From: Hypsibius dujardini
Lineage: Eukaryota; Tardigrada; Eutardigrada; Parachela; Hypsibiidae
Assembly: GCA_001579985.1 (NCBI GenBank)
Contig: LRSR01013277.1
Coordinates: 18,243 to 82,242, forward strand
Reading direction: 5' to 3'
DNA length: 64,000 nucleotides
The notes below the pieces were generated by a model. The model worked only from the letters and a program-made list of their open reading frames with translations. It was not told the DNA's origin and ran no database searches. The stretch's first letter is position 1; each line of letters begins with the position of its first letter. The translations under genes and the position numbers were made by a program. Below, one piece after another: positions 45,112 through 57,900 of the stretch.

Positions 45112-48100
45112 CTTCAGAGGAAACAATTAAAGAGAAGAAATGCAAACCGTGCTGACTATCTCTCTTGTCGCACACACCAACAAAACTTGTATGAGCACGG
45201 ACGAAATAACACTCAAATTATTTCCACCACTTTTAAACTGCAGTTCTTTTAGCCCGACTTTTCCCCCGTTCTTCCCGTTCTTTACAAATTATAACCGAAA
45301 GAAAAAAAGTACTCAACATTAAACAGGAAAAAAGCAATTCTTTGGTTGTCGAATGTCTCCATCTTGGTCGTTTCGTTCAGTCCGTCCGTCCGTCCGACCG
45401 TTCGGACTGCGTTCCACGTATAATCCACATCAAACACAAGCACACCAGAACAAGGTCAGCGAGGGAAAAGGGAAGACTCTTGGAGACGCGCTCAATTTCC
45501 GCATACTCTCCGGGAGATCAAAACGGCCAGAGCGGAAACTATTAGCAATGACGAGTGGCTGTTGAGGATGCCGTTGCCGCCCCCTACACAATCCAACGGC
45601 AAATGTTAATTTCATGCTAAGTGAATTCCATTAAAACTGTTTATCGGCAACCGAGTCAAGTGTCTGCAACTAATGCCATATACTCACATGCATCAGTGTT
45701 TGTTTGTCTGTCTGTTTGTCTGTCTGTTTGTCTGTCTGTCTGTCCGTCGGCTTGTCTGTCTGAACATCTGAATGTCAGTCTCTCCGTGTATTTTCTACCG
45801 CTTGGAAAATTATTATGTGTGATTGACGGGCTGATTGCCTGTCTCTCTATCTGAATGTCTCGACCGGAACCTGAAAGCAGAAGATAATGCACGTACCTTT
45901 TCCGCTGAGGCCGCTGGCATGAGCTTTCCTGACATCGTCGAGCGAGAACCGATGGGGTGGCATCTTGTGTGACCATCCGTACTCGTTGAGAGCCACCACG
46001 ATGACGGAATAATTCCTGGCATGCCGCAAGTTCTCCAGGAAGTGGGTCTTCTTGTATGTCTTGATATCGCCAGAATCGGTAGGAATGTCTTTTTCGTCCT
46101 CCAACAGGGTAATATTATGCGCCTCGCCTTCGTGTGTTTCATTCACCTGTCCGGAAAACATCAGAATAAGAACCAGCACAAAAGTGTGTGCAATGCTAGA
46201 TGACACACATGCAAATTGATAATAGCAGACAAATTATTAGGATGAGAGAAAGACACGATAGGCAGGCAGGCAGGCAGACAGACAGACAGATAGACAGAAT
46301 TAGAATAAGCAGACTTACTTCGCGGTAAATGATTTCATATCGCTTGATGGGGCTAGCTGATTTGATGGTCCAGTGGAGTCCGTTCCGTTGTTCGGTCGAT
46401 TGGAGCTCAATGGGGAGGGCCAAGCCTAGGAGGAGAAAGGGTAGGCAATCAAAATTAATTGTCAACTCCCAATAGCCAGTCTTCGCAACATGAGAAATTC
46501 CACACAAATTTTATGAGCCGTAATGAAGGAGGGCCGCCCAATTTATTGGCCCGCCATCGCGCCCCATAAACTTCCATCTAGGGTGTCGGCTCATTAACTA
46601 ACGCCAAAACGCAGAGCGGCAGTTATTTCAGACATGACACTCTAAATTCAATAAGCTAACGACCTTGATGTCCAAAATTAAACTCCACAATATTCTTGCC
46701 TGACACCTTTCTTTCTCCGTCTGTCCATGTCTGTCAGTTAGAATGTCTGTCTGTCTGCCTGTGTCTGTATGTTGCTTATTGGTGTGTGTCTGACTGTCTG
46801 CCGGCTTTTGCTGCTATCAGTATCTGGAACTGTTGTCTGCCTGTCTGCTCGTTTACGTCTGTCTTGTCAATAAGTCAGTCCATCATCCCGTCATTGTACA
46901 GAGTTAAAAGTCTGATAAGGAAACATTAGAAACAATAGTTACCTGATAGTTCAATTGTGTGCTCCGTCGTTCCAAGCTCGTTGCCCGCCACGCAAATATA
47001 CTTCCGGAAGTCGTCTGCCTCCACCCCCTTGATGGTCAACGTCGACGTCAGCTTGGTATCCTTCGCCTCGGTGTGAATAGCGTTTCTTCCTTCGCTCACG
47101 ATCTGCGTCAAGACAAACACATGATTAAATGCCATTCCCGCAGATCAACACACCACTTGAACGCGCGTAAAAGACATCCGTCCATTTAGAGACGGATCGC
47201 CGCTGTGACGTACATCTTCCTTGCCGGATGTGTCTGGTTCGGTCTTCTCATCGCCAGATTCAGCGGTTTCGGTTTTGAGGGGCAGACGATACCAGTTGAG
47301 AGTGTGGCCTTCGAGGGGATAGGCAGAGAAGGAGCACTCCAGACGCGCTTCGCCGCCGATTCGGGACAGGAAGGTCGCGGTACTGTCCAGAAGTTGAGGC
47401 TTATCTGGATGGATAAGGACATTTTCGATAGATATTCAGTTAACAGACAAGAACGCAGATAGACGTATAAGACAAAGAGGCAGATAAGGCGAATACGAAA
47501 GGTAGACAAACAAGGAAGGCAGGCAAACAAGACAGACAACTTATCAGATAAACAGACAAATGAACAGACAGATCAGACAGACAAACAAACATACAAACAG
47601 ACGAGTCAGACAGACCGACAGACATACAAACAGGAAGATATACAGACAAACAGACAGATAAACAGACAGGACAGACAGGCAGACAGACAAAACGAGCAAA
47701 CCAACAGACCGACCGACACAAGGATAAAACAAAAGAAATAGACAAGAAAAACAGACAAGGAGTAGAAGACTGATGGGCACATAAGACAGACGTGGAGTCT
47801 TACAGCGAATGTGGACTACGACTGAGTCGTTGGCCGGTTCTCCAATGCCGTTATTTGCAACACACGTATAAGTCCCGGTCTCAGCTCGCGACATGGAAGG
47901 CACTTCGATGGTTGTCTGATTCGTGTACTGTCCGAGTTCCGTCCGTTCTCCCGACGATGACTGCGGAGAAAATCATGATTTAAGCACATACGCGGTGATC
48001 AATGTACGTTTACAACTACTCATGTCTTACCGTTAGCACCCATTTAATTCCAGGAGCCGGAAATCCACCTGCTAAGCAAGTCAAACCAAACGTACCGCCC

Positions 48101-48870
48101 TCGAGGACATCGACAGGCGAGTCAGCGGGTTGAAGGTCCACCGATGGGGGATCTGAAAAAGTACAATATTGTCTGTATTGTCTGCATACAAGTGCATTTC
48201 TCTGCCTTCTCTTCATACCTGTCTCCTCTGTCTGTCTCCTCTGTCTGTCTGTGTCTGTCTGTCTGTCTGTCTGTCTGTCAGCCTGCTTGCCTGCCTGTCC
48301 GCCCACTGCCTGTCTGACTGACTTCCTGCCTGTAATGTGATTCCGTAAATTTATCTGACGACTGTGTCTGCACTTACAGACAATGACAACATGATGGGTG
48401 ACATTCACTTCCGGTTGCAGTCCCGACAACGCCAGGCACGTGTAGAAGCCCGCATCCGACTCAACCACCTTCTTGATCGTCAACGTGTTGGTCTTCTTAT
48501 CCAAAGCAATAGTCGGCTTCTTGGACATCTTGATCGGCCCATTGGAAAGATAGGCGCCGTTGTGTGTCCAGGCAGGGACAGAGTTCGACTGATCCTGGTT
48601 CTCCAACTGACACGGGAGGATCACACGTTCGTGTACCTGCACTTGGATGGTCAGGGGTTGGGTACTAATGCGGGGCATTTCGCTCGGGGGATCGGTGGCC
48701 TCTTCCGATTCGGTGGTTTCATTGTCTGTAGTCGCCGCATCTTGTTCCTGACAGAAAACCAGACCTGTGAGGCAAAGAAAAAAACATTTAGTAAAACGTT
48801 GCTATTCTTTTCCTAGTCAAGTTCTAAAAAAGTGACTGACTGTCTGTCTGCATGTCTGTCCGACTGTTTA

Positions 48871-48908
<38 letters not shown>

Positions 48909-51900
48909 AGCCTTCCTGCTTGTTGTCTTTACCCGGTGTCTGTGAATGTGTCTGTCTGCTGTCCTGCGATCTGTCTGTGGCTATGTGTGCATATCTGTGT
49001 CTTGTTGTCGCCCAAACCATACAATCAATACCATCTCCCCATGCATGAGACACTTTAAATTTCAATTCCTCTTTGCGATTATTATTGCTTCAACTTAAAA
49101 AAAATAATCGATAGCTAATAAAAGCCGTCAAGTCTAATTCGCACCAATTTCAAGACACCCCGAAAATGAGGCGCGCTACTCGCTCAGAGAGACAGACACA
49201 GGCATGCAGACAGTCAGAGGAGCCCGAAAATATTCCACTAAAGCCAATTGAGGCCACATACAGTCAGAATAGATTTAAGGTCACACACGACGATCTGAGT
49301 CAAGCAGACAGACAAGACCACCCTGCAACAATATCGTCTTGCGGTCAGTCAAGTCACAATGTAGGTCGCAACAAGGGAAACCGGGGGGTTCTCAGTTGTC
49401 TTGCGGGAATTGCAAACTGCCTCAAGGGATCATTGTCACTTCCCATCTGCTCTACTACGGTACTTCCTCCCTTATTGGGCTGCCGTTTTACGATGGATGG
49501 GAGTGTCCAGTGGTGCCGTCACAGCTCATTCAACTGGACATATACGAGGGAGAAACCTGAGACGTCTACCCTCACGCACAGACAATGGCCCCGACCAAAT
49601 AACAATCGACTCGAATTACCGCGGATACAATGAATTTTAATTGTCTTTGTCCTGGCTGACTGACTTCCAATTGAGGACACCATACACAGATGCAGAGACT
49701 GCATTCTTGTGCCGTGTTTTCCGATAAGGATTACAATAGGTCACACGCATGCAGTTTACGCAGTGTAAACAGACAAAGACAAATAGGTGGATAGGCAGAC
49801 AGACAGGTAGCAACACAGACAAACAGACAGACAGACTAACTGACACAGGCAGCGAAACAGACAGGACAGGCAGGTAGACAGACAGGACAGGCAGGTAGAC
49901 AGATATGTTCTTTTTAACACTTTGCTCGAGTTGTTTCTTTTAAGGACTTACGAATGAGACACACTACTTTAAACCCTGACATTCCATCTTGCCCCCGCGA
50001 AAGGGATGACATTTTAATCCGGATCAAGAAGTCTTGTAGCAGAGTCTATAAAGCTGACTCAGACACGGCTTACACACATCTTTGCATCTCGTCTTTCCAA
50101 AACATGTAAAACTTTTCCAGTCATGGCTCTCCCCTCCCGATGACGTTTCAAACAGATCCTTGCAACTATCTGACTATCCCAAAAATCGTTTCATGGTATG
50201 CTATACAGCTGTGCATGGATGTTGACGAGACCGGGATGGGAAGACGGAGCCGAGATTTTACAATCAACCAAATTCCTGATTAAAACAGCTTCCCAATCGA
50301 TCGATTCCGGGAGGGTCTGAAAATGAGACCCTCTCTTCGTGCAATATAATCTGGCCCTTTTCCCCGATTTGCTGTATAATTTGGCCGGCCTCGGGTCAAA
50401 AACCTCAAATTACGAATTTTTAAACAACTCAGATAGAACTGCGTTCATGTCTGCGCGGTCACAACTGTCTATATGATCTACACAATGCCTTAATGGGACT
50501 CAGACACACACACACATACAGGGCAAACAGACAACATACAGGCACATGACGATCAAAGGCAGACAAGCCTAGATCCCTGTCAGACATCATGTCCGACAGG
50601 CAGACAGACGATTCAAAAAACACTGGTGACGCGCATAGTCAAAAGGCAGTTTTTTCAGACAAATTTATGAAACAATCCAAGACAAAGACATAGACATGTC
50701 ACAGACGTCGCGTACGAGTAGTCAAACAAAGGCACAAACACACAATTATATTCAGGCAGACATCATGTTGGTAGCCAGGGAAAGACATAGACATGTCTGA
50801 GAGACAAATGCTGACCATTTAAATCTACTGCTACACAGGCAGACATTATGTCTTGTAGCCAACAACAACTTAAGCAGGCCCCAGACAAGGCATTAGATTG
50901 CCTGTAAAAGCACAAACAGGGGTAGGAATTTCATTATTTTGGAAAGAGGGCCTCCCGCGCGTCCACACACAAAGTCAACAACTTGACTGACAAAAGGTTC
51001 AAGCCCCCCGTGCCTGAATAGGGACGTGTGTATTTTCACAGCCCCGGCATATGAGCTGAGCACACGCCACGGCGATGTCTGTACGGGATTTACTATTTTC
51101 CCAGCCAAAAATATGTTATCTTCCCAAACAGGTCTGAGGCCGGATCCTCATCGACAGAGCTTGCGTTTGTGATGTGACGGAGAGACAGTAGCAGAGAGGG
51201 AGTGGGGTATCCAAAGAGGCGCGACCTTGTCACGTTCACCACACGCTCATCACCATATAGATTCATCCAGACACACACTACAAACAACAACGGGATTTAC
51301 AGGCGTCCACATCCCTTTTCGAGTGACTTGTTTCTGTTATAATCCGTTGCAGAATTGTTCGGCGCGGACTGTTCCTTTTGTGCCCAGTGTCCAGCCGTCA
51401 AATTGTACGTGAGAGCGTTGACAGACAATTCTCTGCCGGCCAAATGGGTAAGCAGACAAATAATAAGGTACGGATAAGACAGACAGTCACACATCTAGAC
51501 ATCTAGACATCTAGACAGACAAACAGACATACATACAGATACAGACAGATAGACTTACAGACAGGCAGTCAGGCAAGCAGACAGACAGACAGTGCGCAGA
51601 AGAGCAGACAGAGAAGTTGAGTGGTTGCTTTATATCCCGCACTTCCGCTCATACCCACCGGTGGGGGCTAATCAGGGATAAGCCCCACAAGAGCGTTATC
51701 AATTTGAGGGATCCGTAAGATTTCATCTCGTGATATCGCAAGTCCATAATTTGACAGGCCGATTCTAACCGGGAAGTGCGCGATGGAGTCGGACGGGAAG
51801 ATGTCGGTCCGAAAAGGATCTGACGCGCTCGGAGGGATTACTCGTTGACACGGCGGAACTGGACATCCAACAGCAGCGGGATGAAGTAATGAAAGTTTGA

Positions 51901-54900
51901 CAAAACTGCCAGCTGTCCCTGCAGCCTGATCACCATCTTATTTTCCTGAATAAATTTCATCCAACGGCAAACAGCATCCACAAGTAGTAACATAGTCAAC
52001 GGCAACTGTTACAGACACTTATCTGAGTACGCGATTCAGACACAAGCACAAGCAAGCACAAATTTCAGATAGACAAAGTTGCAGACCGATATAAACACCC
52101 ACAGACAGACATCCCGGCAGATATATAGGTAGAGGAAAGACAGCTAAGCACGCAGGCAGACAGAAGAACTGACAGACAGGCAGACGTAGAGACAGAAAGA
52201 CGACAGACAGACCGATTGACTGACTGACTGACAGACAGATACAGACAGAGAAACATACAGATAAGGAGACAGACAGACAAACAGACAGACAAGACTACAG
52301 GATTGATAGATTAAATAGCTAAATCGAGGCGAGATTCCCAGCTCGGATATACGTGTTAGATGGAGCTTGCATCGGTCTATATCGATAACACGTTCGATCG
52401 GTCATCTTGCGGCGCGGTCAGTGCGACGAAGGAAAAACTAATGAAGTATCCCACATGAATCGATCTAACGCATCGTTTTTGCCTACATGCATCCAGCTGA
52501 GTGTATACAACCCACTTTCGCCTTTCAAAATAATCGCAAGATGTTTCCTCCTCCTCTTCCTCATCCCGCAATCCATTGATATACACACACAAACACGCCC
52601 GACGCAATATTTATCATCTCAATATATCGGCTGCTGTCACAACGCGTTTGCTTCTTATCTCCCTTTCTCTCTTTCTCTCCATCCAGCATCATTTACCTCA
52701 ATCGCTCGGGGGACTATCTATTCAGACATGACGGGAAAGCCAGGGTCTCTAAGTCTAATCAAAGCGGTGACCTAGTGCCTAAGTCACGCACCTTAATCAA
52801 TCAATCAAGCGTGAGGGGACTTGAGTCTGAGCCTTCCTTGTCTGGTGATGAAGTGTCTGCTCGATTTCAACGGCTCGCGGCGCTAATGTCTCAGCTCGAG
52901 GCAGATGTGTGTGTGTGCAGCTTCAGACATAAAATCGTGAATCACTTGGTGATGCAATAAGCTTCAATGCGCCGGACAAAGAGCTCCCGGGATGCTGAGC
53001 TGACTAATTGGGACGCGCGTGGTTTCTCAAAGCATGCCGGAATCGATATGAAAAAGTGGTGCTGCGGGCGTTTGTATTATCTGGTCGTATTGAGAACTGC
53101 TCTGGCAACAAACCGTCAAGCAACTAGGAACACACGTAAAACAGACAGACAGTCAGTCAGTCTATCTGCCAGTCAATCATTCAGTCACCCAGCCGTACAG
53201 CCACACAGAGACAGACAAACAGACAAATAGAAAGCCAGACAAACAGAAAAAAGACAGGCAGACAGGTACACAGCATGTCTGTCGGTCAGTCATTGAGAAA
53301 GACAGACTGACTTTACAGACAGTCAACTAGGAATGCAAGACATACATTCAGGCCCGCAACAGACACTTGGAAAAGGGTCCGAGAAGTGAGGGTGGCCTCA
53401 TGCAGTGCGTGAAGTGACTTCATGAAGCGTTTTGTTCGGCCAGCGGGCTGATGACAGCCGATTACTCAACAGACAATGTAGCGGACTTAAATGTAGGTTA
53501 GGTCTCACGAGCCCGGAGAAACTTGATCTTCACTTTTTCCTGAATCCTGCTACGCTAACCATTAATGAAATGTACATAAAGCAACATTGGAATCGATTTG
53601 CAAAATCGGAGGACTGGAGGAAGGACCTCACGCCGTAAGTCCCTGCAACCGCCAATTCCCAGAGGAACGAACATCTAGATACACTGCTGGTGAAATCTGA
53701 AACTTCCCATGATCAAGCGTGCCTGCCTGACTGTCTGTTAGTCTGTCTGCCTGTCTGTCTATCTATCTGTCTGTCTGTAAGCCTGTTTGTCTGCCTGTTC
53801 TGCGTGTCTGCTTAATCTGCTGTTCGTCTGCCCGCTCAGTGAATCGATGCCTGAAAGACCCATCATGCCTACAGCATTCCCCAATGAAGAGCTCTACCAT
53901 TTCTCAGGCGAACGCCATGATATTTCACATCTCAGTCAAGAGGGGTCAAGCAAAAATCTTCAAACCTTCTCTGGGAATTTAGGTGCATTTTTCGTGTTTC
54001 ATTTCCATTTTCCGTCATGCATGCCAGTACGCGCCATTTCAGTGGGTCAACCGTACCAGACCATCACAGACAGACACATTCTTCCCTCCCACCCTTCTTC
54101 CTATAAACAGTTCGATTCAAACAGATACGGACAAGGCCGAGAGAGACAGGCAAGACTCTCTTGGTGGTCAGCGCGGCATGAAATTCCTTTTTGCAGTCTA
54201 ATCGTCTTGCTCATTGGAGAGTCCAAGCAGACAGGCAGCTGAATGAGTGTCCGGTTTTGATAGAAGTCCACTATATGTCTGTCTGTCTGTGATGACAGGA
54301 ATTGTCCTCGAGAGTTTAAACTTTAAACCGAATTGAAAGGGAGATCGGGCGGTTGAAGTGGACGAGGCCCGAAAAGAAAGATGAGTTTGTCCATTAACGC
54401 GCTTTCCAACACCGACCGCCACAGACAGACAGACAGACAACTGGACAATATCACGATTGCATGCGAGTGTGCCTCACTCACTTCTCCCGACATAAATCAA
54501 GGGTGTAAAGACGTCCGATCGAGTGCTTCAGATTTTCAAGTATCACAATCTGACAGTCTCAAAAAGACTTACAAGTATAAGCCGTGACCAACCGAAATTT
54601 AATGAAATCTTTCAAGTCAAAGACAATTGCTTCTATAATAAACCCACACATACACAGATATGCATAGAGAGAAATAGAGGGACAGGCACTTGGACTGACA
54701 GACAGACACAGAGAGATATAATCCGACAGGCAGACACAGTCAGACACACAGTCAGACCGACACCCAGACAAACAGACAGACGGAGAGACAGATAGACAGG
54801 CAGGCAGGCAGGCAGACAGATATAAGCATATTCAGAGCCATGACTTAAAACTCAATAATATACTAGTAATTTTTGGAGATTTAAGGCAGGTGCTACAGGT

Positions 54901-57900
54901 CTTTGGGCGGAATGCACCGTTTGATTGGAGTAATCAGTAAAAGCAACACACTCTTAAGTTTCCTTTGACTGCGTCCAGCTGCGCGATCATGCTTTGCTAC
55001 AACAATCCCAACAGCCAGTCAGACATACATAGTGTATAAAGTCAAGATCAATTGACGAAGATTGGGAGCACCACCGCTCGATCCATCGCCCTGGACATCA
55101 CAATCACATCCGATTTCACACCCCAGATATCATATCCGTCCATTCGTATTAGAGGTCTGGACATGGCCACAACTCACTGCGTCCAGCCCATAGACAAACA
55201 GGCAGACAGACCACACCAGCCGGCAACAATAACAAACGTCGACGATCCCAACCCAGCCCAACTCCAGCTGCTGCTCCAAAGTTTAAAATATGCTGATTGA
55301 TGCAGGCAGACAACGGCAGAGCTTATTCAGGCAAGTCAGCCGCTAGACACAAGACAGACAGACAAGACAAATAGTCAGCCCGTCTGTCTGTTTATCTGTC
55401 TGACTGTTTTCTCCTTCATGTTCTTCTTGTCTGTTAGTTTGTCTGCTTGTCTGCTGATTTGTCGCTTGCCTGTCAGACTATCTTTTCTGACCGACTGCCT
55501 GACTGCCTGCTTGTCTGTCTACTCGGACAGCTGTGACTGCATAATGTCTGTGCATGAATGAATCGCGCGACCTGAAGTGCCCGCATGTTTGCTTGACACT
55601 TGGTTGCCTGCCTGAGTGAGGAGAACACAGACAGACATAAATCAGGTGAAGCCATTACAATTCACACGTCCGTAAAATTTCAATGAAATAACATTAATGA
55701 TTTATCTCTCTTCCAGACAGACAATCACTGCATAGATGTGCTGGTCAGTTGAGGCCATGTGGGACACGCGCTTTCTCCCAGTCAGTCAGTCCATATAACT
55801 TGCAAGTGGCTCTTATTTATTGCGCCGGTCAGCTAGCAGGACGATCATCCACTCTCCCTATGCTTGAAAATTGTTTTAGTGTGCCTTAAAATGTGGCACA
55901 AGGGCGCCCACATCAATTAATTTCCCTCTCAGGCAGTCACGTTGGATTTTGATCGAACTGACCAACAGTCAGTCAGGTCGAGAAATTAAATTCAACGCGG
56001 AGTCTATTTTCAGCTGCCTGTCTGGAAACCTTAACTCTCTGTCTGCCTTCAATGAACATTGGAATGGAATTAAAACGCTTTTAAGGGATCACAGACAGAC
56101 AGACAGCCAGAGAGATATCTGCCGCGGTCCATTGTACTTTGAATTATGACTTGAGTGGTTGTGGTCAGCTTGCCTATCTCTTTATCTGTTCGACTGTCCA
56201 GTTGATTGCCTGATTGGTTGTGTAATTGAAGCTTAGTTTGACGTCTGTCTGTCTCTGTCTGCTTTTGTCTCGTGCCTGGTTTGTCACGCAATCCGGCTGT
56301 GATTGTTCTTTTGGACGACATTTTCAAGTGTAAATGTGTGTGTGTGTGGATATTTGTGTCTGCCTTCCTTATAGACATTTTGACATATGTATGCATGGAG
56401 AAAAAGGGTCGGCTAAAAGCAAACCCCTGTACTACTACTACACAACACAAACACTTTCTCCGCCACGTTGTATGGAGGTCGAGTTTGCATATTATTGGCT
56501 GGCAAATAGCCACTGGATATTCAATATTATTCGGGGTGGTATAGCCTAAGCGATAATCAGACCAGGCCAAGTGCTGACCGAGGGGGAACACATCACAGCA
56601 TATTCAAGCACATGATGGAAGGGCGGGTGACAAGGACGAATTCGAAGATAAACACCACCGGGCCATTGCAATTTAATACGCAAATACAAATGAAATGCCG
56701 GCTACTGTAATGATAGGACCGGCACAAACAGACAAGCAAGCAAGCGGAGAACTACAGACATACAGGCTGCAAGTCAGGCAGTTAGATGGACAGACAAATG
56801 AATAAACGGACAAACAGGCAGACAGGCAGATAGACAGACATACGTACACACAGGCTGGCAGGCACACACCGACAGACAAACAGACAGATAGACATACTTA
56901 CATACAGACAGACATACAGACAAAGACAGCCACAAAACTGGAAAGCCGGAAGAGTTTTTGTGTCCAAATATTCCATTCTCGTTTTCAGTTTAAGCTGAAG
57001 TGGATTTTTGAAGAGCAGACGACCGATGCCCATCCAAACAACAAAACACTTGCTATGGAAAATGAGCACTCACAACTTTATACGTTTATTTCACATTTGA
57101 GACTCTGCTGCTTGTTGATTGAGCGACCGCAAACTAGCCCGAGGTAAAAGGCCTCGACCGACAGAGGCTAATTATACAATAATGGAGTCTAACTGGACAT
57201 TTGCATGCGATAACAAACAGCGTGAGCGGGAGAACGCGACGAAGGGATAATTTAAGCGTTTACACAACCCAAGGGCAGTTTAACTTTTGAAGCAGACGGA
57301 GAGACAGGAAATAGCCACTGGTCATCTCCGTCAACAGTCGCGACGTGAAGAGACAACAAATGTCTCAATGGAAATGAGGGAATAGGGGGGATAAGCTGAT
57401 CCCTCGGACGTCGCGCAATGCACAGCTGCTCTTATCGCCGCACTAATTAACTTCCCGCCGCTTCCAGCCATCAAATTTGACACTCGCAATCCCTAAAATA
57501 TATTCAGACCTTGTCTGACTGTTTGTCTGCGTCTATGTCTGTATGTCTGTCTGGCTGTATACAGAAATCCCTTTTCCTGTCCCTGCCTGCCTGCTACACT
57601 CACTGTCTGTCCCGGTTTGTTGTGCTTCACAAATCCAAAAATGAGTTCAGAAATGACTAATGATTTGTGGAAATGTGAACAGACAAGCCTACATGACGTG
57701 TGGCCCCCAACAAAATTGACGCAAAAAATCATCCTCTTGTAAGTCTTGTAAGTGATTGTTAATAGTGCCTGGTCTCTCCCAGCGTCAAGCCAGACTGCCG
57801 ACAGAATGGATATCATCCTCATAATTTGCCAATTTTTTCAGCGTACGCTCCTCTGTAATCCTCTTAAAAAATATACAAAAATAAACCAAGAAGGACTTGT

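Noticed and set aside
46926-47135. Possible variant longer Ig3 exon starting upstream of 47102
   Set aside because: An in-phase acceptor at 47102 (GACGCAG) joins exactly to the preceding exon, so the longer frame is intron read-through.
47186-47903. Minus-strand frames rich in CLSVCLS
   Set aside because: The Cys/Leu/Ser/Val-rich parts are CAGA-tract intron sequence. Only the Ig exon portions are kept in the gene model.
48364-48816. 150-codon + strand frame
   Set aside because: Antisense shadow of the Ig1 exon, which has clear Ig motifs and phase agreement on the minus strand.
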